Notes: a model not told the origin generated them from the sequence alone. 64,000 nt of DNA from Pseudomonas laurylsulfativorans (GCF_002906155.1 NZ_MUJK01000013.1:1-64000); one strand, 5' to 3'. Counted from the first letter of the stretch, positions 54,051-62,754 are shown. Translations and numbers: made by a program.

Positions 54051-55550
54051 TCAGGGAGCGGTTTTGACCGCGTTAGATTCTGTTTTTTCCTCTACAAGTT
54101 TGTAGGCCACGTAGTATTTGTAGATATTCCCGACATAATCCACGGTTTCACGGCCAACCACTTGTGCGGCTGCCTGCTCAACATTGCCAAACCAGATGTT
54201 CTTGTTCAGCCCGGACTTTTCCGCCAACGCTCGGAACTTGCGCAGGTTGCCGGGGCCGGCGTTATAGGCGGCAAAGGTCATCAGTGTTTTGTTCATCTTC
54301 GTCAGTTGTGGGTCGTTCAGGTACTTATCCGCGAGCAGACGCATATATTTGCTGCCGGCTTCGATGTTTTTGTCGGCGCTCTTGTCGATACCCCCAATCG
54401 CGACAGTCGGGTCGTTCGCGGTTGTGGGCAGTAGTTGCATCACTCCGACCGCACCTCTGGGGCTACGAGCCTTCTGATCGAGTTGCGACTCTTGAAAACC
54501 CTGGGCCATGAGCATGAGGTGATCGAAACCGTAGGTGTTGGCGTGGCGATTGAAGATCTCGACCATCTCCTGGAACTTCTTCATCTCGGCTTCAGAGGTG
54601 GCGTTGAGCACCCGTTTACTGCTGTTGGTGACGTACTTGGTCCTTAGACTGTTACCGAATGTGGTGCCGACTTTGTGAGTTTTGACAAACTCTGCCAGTT
54701 GGCTTTTGAGTTGCGGACTTTCTTTGCGAATCGCCCAGGCAAACTCGGAGTTGTTATGCACCACAAGCTCCTCGCGAATCTTCATGTCGGTGTACAGCGG
54801 TGCCCAGATTTTCGCGATGTAGCGATCAACCACGGTGGCATTAAGCAACCCGGCATTGACCATTTGTAGCAGGTCTTCGGACTCCAGGTTTTCATCGGCC
54901 TGTTTGAGGTCGATGGGTGCCATGCCTTGTTCCTTGAATGAGGCGTTCAAGGCCTGGAGATGCTCAAAGTAGCTGCTGGACGCCCTGACGGTAATTTCCT
55001 GACCGGACAGGTCTTCGAGTTTCTCAAGGGATGCACTGCCAGGGCTGGCTACCAGTATTTCCGGGATATTCACGGCAAACGGATCGGCGAAATCCACGTC
55101 CTTGAGGCGTGCTTCAGTGACGGTGAGACCGCCAGCGGCGATGTCGCCCACGCCTTGCACCAGTTTGGACATCAGTTCGTTGCGGGCGGTGGGGATGAAC
55201 ATGACTCGCCATTGCATGGACTTCTTGCCGTAGGGCTGGGTCTTGTTCAACCAGGCTTCCAACCCCTTGCCAAGTTCGTAGCTGAGGCCGCGTTGACGAC
55301 CACGATCAAGCTCGAAAAAAGTCTTACTGTAGGGCACCAGCACCCGGATCAAACGCCGTTCGCGCATACCTTCGAAATCTCCGACCCAGTCCGGTAAAAC
55401 CGGCAGCACCATTTGTTGCACTTCGGCTTCTTCGGCGGGTGTCAGTTCGACGGCAGGTAGGTCAGATTGTGTTGCTGCCAGAGCGCTGTTGAGCCAGCAC
55501 AGCATGATCAGCAAGGCCAATTTATGACAGCTATTCCATACGGTGCTCAT
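54051..55550 (-). CDS. MltF-like periplasmic lytic transglycosylase with SBP domain
   Basis: A 499-residue exported protein with a signal peptide cleaved near residue 26 (LNSALA-ATQSD). Residues about 60-310 form a family 3 solute-binding domain (RLIRVLVPYSKTFFELDRG, then GGLTVTEARLKDVDFADPF). Residues about 335-470 form a soluble lytic transglycosylase domain with catalytic Glu in MAQGFQESQLDQKARSPRGA, then GVMQLLPTTA and AYNAGPGNL. It cleaves peptidoglycan; the binding domain may sense muropeptides. It lacks a lipobox. The ATG at 55550 is used; a GTG two codons earlier is possible. Confidence 0.9.
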   Translation of the reverse strand: MSTVWNSCHKLALLIMLCWLNSALAATQSDLPAVELTPAEEAEVQQMVLPVLPDWVGDFEGMRERRLIRVLVPYSKTFFELDRGRQRGLSYELGKGLEAWLNKTQPYGKKSMQWRVMFIPTARNELMSKLVQGVGDIAAGGLTVTEARLKDVDFADPFAVNIPEILVASPGSASLEKLEDLSGQEITVRASSSYFEHLQALNASFKEQGMAPIDLKQADENLESEDLLQMVNAGLLNATVVDRYIAKIWAPLYTDMKIREELVVHNNSEFAWAIRKESPQLKSQLAEFVKTHKVGTTFGNSLRTKYVTNSSKRVLNATSEAEMKKFQEMVEIFNRHANTYGFDHLMLMAQGFQESQLDQKARSPRGAVGVMQLLPTTANDPTVAIGGIDKSADKNIEAGSKYMRLLADKYLNDPQLTKMNKTLMTFAAYNAGPGNLRKFRALAEKSGLNKNIWFGNVEQAAAQVVGRETVDYVGNIYKYYVAYKLVEEKTESNAVKTAP

Positions 55551-55758
55551 ATTCACTCACCAACAGGGCGGGGATTCGTGTTGCATTTCAGTATGGCTAA
55601 TAGTTGGTCTTTTACCGCTTCGAAGAACGGAAAATCGAATGCTTACGTTTTATCGAGTGGAGCAGATGTGATGAGTAGATAGACATCGGTCAGGATGGAA
55701 TCTCCCTGTGAAATTAATGGGCTATAGTCGTTTTGAGCACTTGCAGCTCCTTACTTAC

Positions 55759-55782
55759 AACCCGCCTTGCGCGGGTTTTCTT
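55759..55782 (+). terminator. Rho-independent terminator, no gene assigned
   Basis: AACCCGC-CTTGC-GCGGGTT followed by TTCTT. It points rightward, but no plus-strand gene precedes it, so it may be left over from a lost gene. The rest of 55551-56144 holds a REPIN and a possible gene remnant. Confidence 0.6.
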
Positions 55783-55839
55783 GGGGGGGCCTTCACTGGT
55801 TTGGAGGCCGCTTCATTGTCGACTCGGACGCGGTCCCTT

Positions 55840-55952
55840 GTAGGAGCTGGCTTGTCGGGTCGCCGCATCGCAGCGATGGTCGTTAACGATAACGCGCGTG
55901 AACCGGATAAACGCAGCGCACTTGAGTCCATCGCCGGCAAGCCGGCTCCTAC
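55840..55952. repeat. Variant REPIN matching the third unit of the left-edge array
   Basis: Same family as the arrays at 1-405 and 60242-60905, in inverted orientation. It carries the same 16-base insertion (TCGGGTCGCCGCATCG in this direction) in one arm as the unit at 265-405. Its flank (GTGAAGAACCTTTTTT) also matches the sequence bordering the array at 60213-60240. Confidence 0.85.
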
Positions 55953-55998
55953 AGTTTCCCGGGAATCCGTGAAGAACCTTTTTTTTGGGGGGGGAATT

Positions 55999-56096
55999 AC
56001 CCAAGGTACGTAGACTCCTACGCCGATGACGCCGACATCCGCGCCTTTGAGCAGACGATCCTTGATATCGGTATCCCCCGCTGCTGTTGCCTGATG
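55999..56096 (-). pseudogene. Possible short gene remnant
   Basis: One minus-strand frame reads ATAAGDTDIKDRLLKGADVG and then VIGVGVYVPW with coding-like codon use, but it has no start and runs into a G-tract next to the REPIN. It may be the tail of a gene cut by repeat insertion. The identity is unknown, and chance cannot be excluded. Confidence 0.3.
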
Positions 56097-56104
56097 GCAA
56101 AAGC

Positions 56105-56126
56105 AAAAAACCCGCTCAATGGCGGG
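56105..56126 (-). terminator. Rho-independent terminator of the zinc-ribbon gene
   Basis: On the minus strand GCCCGC, a short loop and GCGGG are followed by six T's, 18 bases after the stop of the gene at 56145. Confidence 0.7.
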
Positions 56127-56144
56127 CTTCGTAATCGGCTTTTT

Positions 56145-56561
56145 CTATGGCGCGTCGCCCAAGCTTTTGCGGAATTCGTCCTCCAGCTTTCGACAAACGT
56201 CTGCGATAACGTTTTTCCCGACTGCCGGGCCGGAGTAGCTGTTTACTTCCTCGCGGCATCGTTCCGCAGCCTCTCGGGCCTGCGTTCTTTCCTTGCCTTG
56301 CGATGTGTTGCTGACATAAAAGCCAAAAGCCAGGTACAAGGTGATGGCGATAATGATTCCGACGACGATCTTGCTGTCCAGGCCCATTCTCTTTTCTGGT
56401 GCTAGTGGCCACCTAGGTGGGATTCGTGTTTTTTGCCTGAGATCAGATTGGCAGTGCTTGCATAAGATGGCTTCCGCCATGATGACTTCCGCGCAATATG
56501 GGCAACTCTTTTTTCCAGCCTCCACAGATGAAACTCCTTTTCCAAAACAGAATTCTATCAT
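56145..56561 (-). CDS. Small zinc-ribbon membrane protein
   Basis: A 138-residue protein. A double zinc-ribbon-like motif CPYCAEVIMAEAILCKHC lies near 20-37. A single transmembrane helix follows near 62-82 (IVVGIIIAITLYLAFGFYV), then a charged C-terminal tail with two cysteines. Base composition is lower in GC than the neighbours. I start at the ATG at 56561, just before the ribbon; an ATG 44 codons upstream is open but gives unlikely sequence. Function unknown. Confidence 0.65.
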   Translation of the reverse strand: MIEFCFGKGVSSVEAGKKSCPYCAEVIMAEAILCKHCQSDLRQKTRIPPRWPLAPEKRMGLDSKIVVGIIIAITLYLAFGFYVSNTSQGKERTQAREAAERCREEVNSYSGPAVGKNVIADVCRKLEDEFRKSLGDAP

Positions 56562-56699
56562 TTGGCCTGAGGGGCGTTGAGGGATGCGTCTCTGTTGTCC
56601 ACAAAAAGATTTTCTGGGCTTGGTCAACCGAATGCAAACGGTGGTCCCCACGAATGCAAATGCCTGGTCAGTAGTCATGCAATTACGCACCAACGAGGG

Positions 56700-56772
56700 T
56701 CGTTAACGATAACGCGTGTCAACGGGCTAAACGCAGCGCTGTCGAGACCCTCGCGAGCAAGCTCACACCTGC
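56700..56772. repeat. Decayed REPIN
   Basis: It keeps the CGTTAACGATAACGCG spacer and one degenerate arm (CTCGCGAGCAAGCTCACACC). The other arm has been lost. It separates the zinc-ribbon gene from the end of the periplasmic cupin gene. Confidence 0.6.
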
Positions 56773-56792
56773 AAAAAACTTCTGCCACTCGC

Positions 56793-57245
56793 CTACTCTT
56801 TCAGGATCAGCAGCGGCTCGCCTTTCTTCACGATGTACGTCGCCAGTTCCGAGGCCTTGTCCTGGCCTACGTTCTTCGCCAAATGCGCAACGCCTGCGGG
56901 GATGTACAACGAATCACCGGCCTTGAGCGTCACTGGTGCCCGTCCTTCCAGCTGATACTCAAAGGTGCCGCTGATCACGTGCGCCACTTCTACGCCCGGG
57001 TGAGAGTGCCTTGGCGCTACCACGCCCGGATCGAAATCCACGAGCACCTGAATGACTTCGCGATCGGCGGCGCCGAGGTCGTCACGCAACAGGTCCGTGC
57101 GATGCAGCCCTTGTTGCCAGCTTTTGACGGCTGGAGCCGGCTGTACTTCCTGGGCCTGAGAGAGGCTTGCGAAGGTCGCCAGCCCCGCTGCTGCCAGGGC
57201 GATGCCAAGCTTGCCGATGGTGTGACGGGTGTTGATACGCAACAT
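56793..57245 (-). CDS. Periplasmic cupin-domain protein
   Basis: A 150-residue protein with a signal peptide cleaved near residue 32 (ASLSQA-QEVQP). The cupin metal site is seen as PRHSHPGVEVAHVISGTFEYQLEG near 78-101, then GDSLYIPAGVAHLAKN. It is a single-domain cupin exported to the periplasm, with unknown catalytic or sensing role. GGAGG and AAGG lie upstream of the ATG at 57245. Its upstream region carries GGATAC direct repeats like those before the EF-hand gene. Confidence 0.82.
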   Translation of the reverse strand: MLRINTRHTIGKLGIALAAAGLATFASLSQAQEVQPAPAVKSWQQGLHRTDLLRDDLGAADREVIQVLVDFDPGVVAPRHSHPGVEVAHVISGTFEYQLEGRAPVTLKAGDSLYIPAGVAHLAKNVGQDKASELATYIVKKGEPLLILKE

Positions 57246-57322
57246 AGCCTTGCCTCCAGTTGAACCATGCTCGGCCGCGTCGGAAATGACACGATGCCGG
57301 TGATTGCATTTGAAGGCCGCCG

Positions 57323-57399
57323 TGTATCGCCAGGGTGTCGGGAAACACAGGTTTTGTATGCCTGGGTAACGACAGGCGTTGCGGATACCTGCGGATACA
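57323..57399. promoter_or_regulatory. Direct repeats upstream of the periplasmic cupin gene
   Basis: GCGGATAC occurs at 57381 and 57391 (10-base period). CGTGTATCGCC at 57321 and GGTTTTGTATG at 57350 also recur in the region before the EF-hand gene (42818-42897). Likely response-regulator sites; the regulator is not identified. Confidence 0.4.
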
Positions 57400-57420
57400 A
57401 ACCCGCCGCTGCGGGCACCG

Positions 57421-57915
57421 CTAGCCCTTGAACGCTTCGCGCCGGGCGCTGCGTTCGGCGACGTAGGCGGCGCTCGGTTCACTGATCAGGTCTGCGCGGC
57501 GCAAAGGCTGCCCGCAATGCGCACACAACGGACCGAGTCCGGCCGACTCGCCGCAACTGCGGTGGGTGTAGACCACCGCCAACCCTTCCTCGGGCGATTT
57601 GCACCAGGTTTCGCCCCAGGCCCGCAGCGCCAGGACCACCGAGTAGAACGCGTCGCCTTTTTCCGTGAGGTGATATTCGTAGCGTTTGGGCCGTTCGCTA
57701 TAAGCGCGGCGCTCTACCAGCCCGTCCGCTTCCATGCTCTTCAAACGCGCCGCGACCATTTGCGGCGTACCGCCGGTCTGCGCCTGGATGTCGTCAAAAC
57801 GATGGCTGCCCATGAACAATTCGCGCAGCACCAGCACCGTCCAGCGGTCGCCCACGACGGATTCAGCCCGGGAAATCGGACACAGGGTTTCAGAAACGGT
57901 TGTTTTCACCGACAT
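57421..57915 (-). CDS. HxlR-family transcriptional regulator
   Basis: A 164-residue winged-helix protein with the HxlR pattern: Cys12 in ETLCPISRAESVVGDRWTVLVLREL, then GGTPQMVAARLKSMEADGLVERR and YHLTEKG. The C-terminal extension after about residue 110 contains CGESAGLGPLCAHCG, a possible zinc site, longer than minimal HxlR proteins. It is divergent from the isochorismatase gene, and a perfect palindrome lies between them. Confidence 0.87.
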   Translation of the reverse strand: MSVKTTVSETLCPISRAESVVGDRWTVLVLRELFMGSHRFDDIQAQTGGTPQMVAARLKSMEADGLVERRAYSERPKRYEYHLTEKGDAFYSVVLALRAWGETWCKSPEEGLAVVYTHRSCGESAGLGPLCAHCGQPLRRADLISEPSAAYVAERSARREAFKG

Positions 57916-57940
57916 GCGGTATTGCCTCTTTCCTAGTTAC

Positions 57941-57953
57941 TATGATTATCATA
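57941..57953. promoter_or_regulatory. TATGAT-T-ATCATA palindrome, candidate HxlR operator
   Basis: A perfect six-base inverted repeat around one central base, 26 bases before the HxlR start and 62 bases before the isochorismatase start. The position suits a site that controls both genes. Confidence 0.55.
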
Positions 57954-58014
57954 TCTACGTAAATTCCTGGCAACTACACTTCATCATCCACGGATTATTT
58001 TGCGGAGAACCGCC

Positions 58015-58647
58015 ATGTCCAACGCCACCTACCCCCTTGATCGGATTGCCTATCTGCTGGTCGACCCCTATAACGATTTTCTCTCCGACGGCGGAAAGAT
58101 CTACCCCTTGATCGAGCCAATCGCCAGGCAGGTCGGCCTGCTCGACAACCTGCGCACCCTTGATCGCACCGTCCGCGCCCTCGACATTCCGGTGGTCATC
58201 GTACCGCACCACCGCTGGGAAAAAGGCGACTACGAAAACTGGGATCACCCAAGCCCCACCCAGTGCAAGATCATGCACATGCATCACTTCGCACGCGGCG
58301 AATGGGGCGGCGAATGGCACCCCGATTTCGCGCCGAAGGATGGCGACATCGTCGTGCAGGAGCATTGGGGATCGAGCGGTTTTGCCAACACCGACCTCGA
58401 TTTTCGCCTCAAACAGAAAGGCATCACCCACGTGATCATCGTCGGCCTGCTGGCCAATACCTGCATCGAGGCAACTGCCCGCTACGCTCAGGAACTCGGC
58501 TATCACGTCACCCTGGTACGCGATGCGACCGCCGCCTTCAAGCCAGAAATGATGCACGCCGCCCACGAACTGAACGGCCCTACTTTCGCTCACGCCATCG
58601 TGACCACCGATGAACTGGTTGCCGCACTGGCACAGGCAGGTGCGTGA
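58015..58647 (+). CDS. Isochorismatase-family cysteine hydrolase
   Basis: A 210-residue protein of the isochorismatase/nicotinamidase fold. Catalytic Asp17 is in YLLVDPYNDF and the nucleophile Cys150 in LLANTCIEATARYAQELGYHV. The Lys of the usual Asp-Lys-Cys triad appears to be Glu116 here (IVVQEHWGSSGFANTDLD), as in some poorly studied subgroups. Substrates of relatives include amides and carbamates. GGAG precedes the ATG. It is coupled to the next gene by TGATG and faces the HxlR gene. Confidence 0.87.
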   Translation: MSNATYPLDRIAYLLVDPYNDFLSDGGKIYPLIEPIARQVGLLDNLRTLDRTVRALDIPVVIVPHHRWEKGDYENWDHPSPTQCKIMHMHHFARGEWGGEWHPDFAPKDGDIVVQEHWGSSGFANTDLDFRLKQKGITHVIIVGLLANTCIEATARYAQELGYHVTLVRDATAAFKPEMMHAAHELNGPTFAHAIVTTDELVAALAQAGA

Positions 58648-60212
58648 TGCAGTTGACCGGCAAACTGCTGATCGGTGCCTGCGATGTCGCCGCCAGCGAA
58701 GGCACCCTGAAGGCGCTCAATCCCGCGACGAACCAGTCGATAGAACCGGCGTTCGCGCTGGGTAGCGTGGCCGACGTCGACCGGGCCGCGACCCTGGCCG
58801 ATGACGCGTTCGATGTGTACAGCCATACCTCGCTCGCCGAGCGTGCGGCGTTTCTCGAACGCATCGCCGACAACCTCGACAGCGTTCGCGAAGCGCTGGC
58901 GGCACGGGCAGCCCTGGAAACCGGCCTGCCCGAGTCGCAACTGCAAGGCGAGGCAATCAAGGCGGCCACCCAGTTTCGCCAGTTCGCCGATGTCGTGCGC
59001 AAAGGCCGCTTCCTGCAACTGGCCATCGATCCTGCACAACCGGAGCGCCAGCCACGTCCGCGCATGGATCATCGCCTGCAGAAAATCGCCATCGGCCCGG
59101 TGGCGATTTTTGGCGCGAGCAACTTCCCCATCGCCTATTCGGTGGCCGGTGGCGATACCGCGTCGGCACTGGCAGCGGGTTCGACCGTCATTCTCAAGGC
59201 GCACAACGCGCATCCCGGCGCCTCGGAAATCCAGGCCCGCGCCATCCGCCAAGCGGTGCAAGACAGCGGACTGCCCGAAGGCGTGTTCTCCATGGTGCGT
59301 GGCAGCGGCAATGCCATCGGCGAAGCACTGGTCGATCATCCGCTGATCAAGGCCGTGACCTTCACCGGTTCCGAACAAGGTGGCATGGCGCTGTATCGGC
59401 GTGCGCAGTTGCGTCCCGAGCCGATTCCGGTCTTCGCCGAAATGACCAGCGTCAACCCAACCTTCATCCTGCCCCGGGCACTCGCCGAACGGGGCGCGCA
59501 GATTGGCGATGGGTTTGTTGAGCGCATGTTGGTCAATGTCGGGCAAGCCTGTCTCAAACCGGCGATTCTGGTTGCGGTCGAAGGCGCCGGGTTTGCAGCG
59601 TTGCGCCACGCCATGAGCAAAGGCGTGAGCGAAGCGCCGGCACGCACAATGCTGACACCGGGCATCCATGGGGCGTACCTGAAGGGTCTTGGCAGCATGG
59701 AAAGCGCCGGTGCCAGCCTCGTGGCCGTGGGCTCGACAGCGACCGCTGAAGTGGATGGCCGCCCGGCGCTGTTTGAAGTTGATGGCGAACATTTTCTCGC
59801 CGAGCCGTTGCTTGCGCAGGAAGTATTCGGCCCGTCCGCACTGCTGGTGAAGGTCAGGGATGAGGAAGAACTGTTGCGGGTAGCGCGCTCATTCAAGGGG
59901 CAACTCAGCGCGACCTTGCACCTGGAACAGGACGATTTGCCTTTGGCCCGTCGCTTGCTCCCGCCCCTGGAGCGACGCACCGGGCGCATCGTGGTCAACG
60001 CCTTCGCCCATCCGCAGGAAGTGTGTTTTGCCACCGTGCATGGCGGGCCGTTTCCGGCCACTTCGGACAGTCGCTTCACTTCGGTGGGCATGACCGCCAT
60101 CGAGCGCTTCCTGCGCCCGGTGGCTTACCAGGGCTTTCCGGATGCCCTGCTGCCGGAGCCGTTGCGCGAGGGTAATCCGTTGGGGCTGCCACGTCTTGTG
60201 GACGGGCAATAA
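58647..60212 (+). CDS. NADP-type aldehyde dehydrogenase (2-oxoglutarate semialdehyde dehydrogenase-like)
   Basis: A 521-residue protein matching alpha-ketoglutaric semialdehyde dehydrogenases, which are about 525 residues. Key parts are FGASNFPIAYSVAGGDTASA near 155, FTGS near 239, general base Glu265 in FAEMTSVNP and catalytic Cys302 in VNVGQACLKP. The enzyme is used in sugar-acid and hydroxyproline breakdown. Next to an amidohydrolase-like gene under an HxlR regulator, it may oxidise an aldehyde derived from the hydrolysed compound. The ATG overlaps the previous stop. Confidence 0.87.
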   Translation: MQLTGKLLIGACDVAASEGTLKALNPATNQSIEPAFALGSVADVDRAATLADDAFDVYSHTSLAERAAFLERIADNLDSVREALAARAALETGLPESQLQGEAIKAATQFRQFADVVRKGRFLQLAIDPAQPERQPRPRMDHRLQKIAIGPVAIFGASNFPIAYSVAGGDTASALAAGSTVILKAHNAHPGASEIQARAIRQAVQDSGLPEGVFSMVRGSGNAIGEALVDHPLIKAVTFTGSEQGGMALYRRAQLRPEPIPVFAEMTSVNPTFILPRALAERGAQIGDGFVERMLVNVGQACLKPAILVAVEGAGFAALRHAMSKGVSEAPARTMLTPGIHGAYLKGLGSMESAGASLVAVGSTATAEVDGRPALFEVDGEHFLAEPLLAQEVFGPSALLVKVRDEEELLRVARSFKGQLSATLHLEQDDLPLARRLLPPLERRTGRIVVNAFAHPQEVCFATVHGGPFPATSDSRFTSVGMTAIERFLRPVAYQGFPDALLPEPLREGNPLGLPRLVDGQ

Positions 60213-60241
60213 AAAAGTTCTTCACGCAATCCCGGAAAACG

Positions 60242-60905
60242 GTAGGAGCCGGCTTGCCGGCGATGGGCTCAAGAGCGCCGCGTTTATTCAGTTCATACGC
60301 GTAATCGTTAACGACCATCGCTGGCAAGCCAGCTCCTACAAGGGACCGCGTCCTGGTCGAAATGATGTGAACGCCAAACTGTAGGAGCCGGCTTGCCGGC
60401 GATGGGCTCAAGAGCGCCGCGTTTATTCAGTTCACACGCGTCATCGTTAACGACCATCGCTGGCAAGCCAGCTCCTACAAGGGACCGCGTCCTGGTCGAA
60501 ATGATGTGAACGCCAAACTGTAGGAGCCGGCTTGCCGGCGATGGACTCAAGTGCGCCGCGTTTATTCAGTTCACACGCGTTATCGTTAACGACCATCGCT
60601 GGCAAGCCGGCTCCTACAAGGGGCCGCGTCCTGGTCGAAATGATGTGAACGCCAAACTGTAGGAGCCGGCTTGCCGGCGATGGACTCAAGTGCGCCGCGT
60701 TTATTCAGTTCACACGCGTTATCGTTAACGACCATCGCTGGCAAGCCAGCTCCTACAAGGGACCGCGTCCTGGTGGAAATGATGTGAACGCCAAACGGTA
60801 GGAGCCGGCTTGCCGGCGATGGACTCAAGTGCGCCGCGCTTACTCAGCAAGCACGCGCTATCGTTGACGACCATCGCTGGCCTCGATGGTCGAAGCAGTT
60901 CCTGC
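60242..60905. repeat. Tandem array of about five REPIN units (139-bp period)
   Basis: Units begin at 60242 (partial), 60362, 60501, 60640 and 60779 with an exact 139-bp period; the last unit has a decayed right arm. They are the same family as the array at 1-405 but with a longer linker (GACCGCGTCCTGGTCGAAAT). Overlapping 80-residue frames on the minus strand arise from the repeat and are not genes. From 60905 to 61070 nothing else is seen. Confidence 0.92.
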
Positions 60906-61070
60906 AATCGGTGATCGATGCGCGGTCTGTCAGCAATGAAAAACAGCAGAAGACGCGGGCATCGAACGCTGACCTTCAGCGCTCCAGGCAGCTTCAACAA
61001 GACTGAACTAGCTTTACCTGCATGGAGTTCTTCCTGCCAGCGATCCACTGCCTACCGGCAAGGAGTTGTG

Positions 61071-62153
61071 ATGCGTGCCACGGCATTTTCAGTCGGTCAG
61101 CCAGCCCCTTGGTTCCATTGCCGCACTCAACTCAGAGAACGCTTTTGTTTCGATACTATTGCCGGTCGGTATGTCGTGCTTTATTTTTTCGGTTCTGCGG
61201 CTGATCCTGCAGCCACTAAAGTTCTGGACAGTATTCAGGCCCATCGCCAGCGCTTCGATGATGCTCAAGTCTGCTTCTTTGGTGTTTCCGTAGATCCGGA
61301 TGATGAACAGCTGAAGCGGGTGGAAAGTTCGATACCCGGCATACGCTTCATCTGGGATTTCGATCGGTCAGTCAGTCAGCTCTACGGTGCATTGCAGCCA
61401 GACGGCAGCATTCGGCAAATGACCTATGTGCTGGACCCTGCGCTACGTGTCCTGGCGATCGTCCCGATAGAAACAGCGATTGATAACCATGTACCCTCGT
61501 TGATGCGCTTTCTCGATAGATTACCTGCACTGGCTGCGCCACATGCGGCCACTCCACACGCACCTGTCCTGGTGGTCCCCCGTATATTTGAGCCCTCATT
61601 GTGTAAAGCACTTATAAGTTATTACGACGAACGCGGCGGAGAGGAATCCGGGTTCATGACGGAGCAGTCGGGTAAAACCGTCCACATCAAAGACCACAGC
61701 CACAAACATCGCCGTGACTGCGTTATTGAAGATGAGGTTCTATCCAAAGCATGTGCATTGCGTGTAACCAAACGCCTGCTTCCAGAGTTACATAAAGCGT
61801 TCCAGTTCAATGCCACTCGAATGGAACGCTATCTGGTGTCCTGCTACAACAGCGAGGAAGGCGGGTATTTCCGGCCCCACAGGGATAACACCACGAAGGG
61901 TACGGCGCATCGCCGTTTTGCCGTTTCCCTGTTTCTTAATTCGGGAGAGTACGAAGGTGGTTTTCTGCATTTTCCGGAGTATGGAAAAGGACTTTACAGC
62001 GCTCCAACAGGAGGGGCTGTGGTGTTTTCGTGTTCACTTTTGCACGAAGCCACCTCTGTAACCCAAGGTCGCCGTTATATGTTTCTCCCGTTTCTATACG
62101 ATGAAGCTGCTAGCGCCATTCGAGAAGAAAACCTCTCATTCATTCAAAGCTGA
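61071..62153 (+). CDS. Fusion of peroxiredoxin-like domain and prolyl-4-hydroxylase-type 2OG-Fe(II) dioxygenase
   Basis: A 360-residue protein with AAGGAG five bases before the ATG. Residues 1-150 have a thioredoxin/AhpC fold (GQPAPWFHC start, YVVLYFFGSAADPAATK, FFGVSVDPDDEQ, IRFIWDFDRSVSQLYGA). The peroxidatic cysteine of the DTPGCTK-type motif is replaced by Ala48. Residues 165-350 form a 2-oxoglutarate/Fe(II) hydroxylase with iron ligands His270 and Asp272 (FRPHRDNT) and His325 (LLHEAT), and Arg334/335 for 2-oxoglutarate. The first domain probably binds a partner or redox cofactor and does not reduce peroxide. The hydroxylation target is unknown. Confidence 0.85.
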   Translation: MRATAFSVGQPAPWFHCRTQLRERFCFDTIAGRYVVLYFFGSAADPAATKVLDSIQAHRQRFDDAQVCFFGVSVDPDDEQLKRVESSIPGIRFIWDFDRSVSQLYGALQPDGSIRQMTYVLDPALRVLAIVPIETAIDNHVPSLMRFLDRLPALAAPHAATPHAPVLVVPRIFEPSLCKALISYYDERGGEESGFMTEQSGKTVHIKDHSHKHRRDCVIEDEVLSKACALRVTKRLLPELHKAFQFNATRMERYLVSCYNSEEGGYFRPHRDNTTKGTAHRRFAVSLFLNSGEYEGGFLHFPEYGKGLYSAPTGGAVVFSCSLLHEATSVTQGRRYMFLPFLYDEAASAIREENLSFIQS

Positions 62154-62190
62154 CTCGCGAACAACACAATTCAGCTTTCGGTTCATGGTC

Positions 62191-62310
62191 GCTGGATGCC
62201 CTACGCTGATGCAGGAGCCGGAGGGCAAGCCGGGGTACTTTTTGCCGGTCATTCCAACGTTACGACAACCTCTCCTACTTCAGATCAAAACGATCCAGAT
62301 TCATCATCTT
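62191..62310 (-). repeat. Decayed second copy of the katG 3' end
   Basis: About 120 bases match 63514-63632 at roughly 85 per cent identity, including the last codons of katG (NLDRFDLK, stop) and about 80 bases beyond. This copy has no catalase gene attached. The two copies enclose about 1.2 kb of small genes. The 362-bp gap 62154-62515 holds only this copy and a GAGGGCC/GGCCCTC hairpin near 62323-62357. Confidence 0.8.
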
Positions 62311-62515
62311 GAAGGGCAACCCTGAGGGCCGCGCAGGCTGCGGCTTTCAGGCCCTCAAAAATTCCTTCTTGGGGTTTGTATGGCTTGGATTGGCTATGCA
62401 ATGACAGCTTTATGTCAGCGTGACATTTCCCTCCCCGGCTTCCTGCCGACCGAACACCAATCCCTTCATGCACTATTTCCCGATGCCAGGCTGAAATCTC
62501 CACGGAGGACTCGCG

Positions 62516-62725
62516 ATGCCAAACTCTGGCCTGCTCCCTTCCCTACTCTTCAAACTCAATCAAAACCAACTCGCCCTGGAAGCCGCCATCCTGGAACTGT
62601 CGAATTGGGTCGAGCAGCGCGGGTCAGCCGACGTCGCCGTCAACGTACGTGGCGCCCTTGAAGCCATCGACAAAAATGAGGAGCTCATCAAGATGACGCT
62701 CGCGGTGATGATGACGCCGGAGTGA
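62516..62725 (+). CDS. Small hypothetical protein
   Basis: A 69-residue helical protein (LLPSLLFKLNQNQLALEAAI, then ELSNWVEQRGSADVAVNVRG). It resembles small Pseudomonas proteins that recur in several genomes, as I recall, with no known function. GGAGG lies seven bases before the ATG, which supports translation. It lies inside the segment bounded by the katG-end repeats. Confidence 0.65.
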   Translation: MPNSGLLPSLLFKLNQNQLALEAAILELSNWVEQRGSADVAVNVRGALEAIDKNEELIKMTLAVMMTPE

Positions 62726-62754
62726 CTTGGTGCCTAAAGCAAAAGGAATTGTGG

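Noticed and set aside
60308..60828. Three near-identical 80-residue frames on the minus strand
   Set aside because: They follow the 139-bp repeat exactly and translate REP sequence, so they are a by-product of the array.
60242..60905. Regular repeats considered as a CRISPR array
   Set aside because: The spacers are also repeated, the units are internally palindromic REP pairs, and no cas gene is present.
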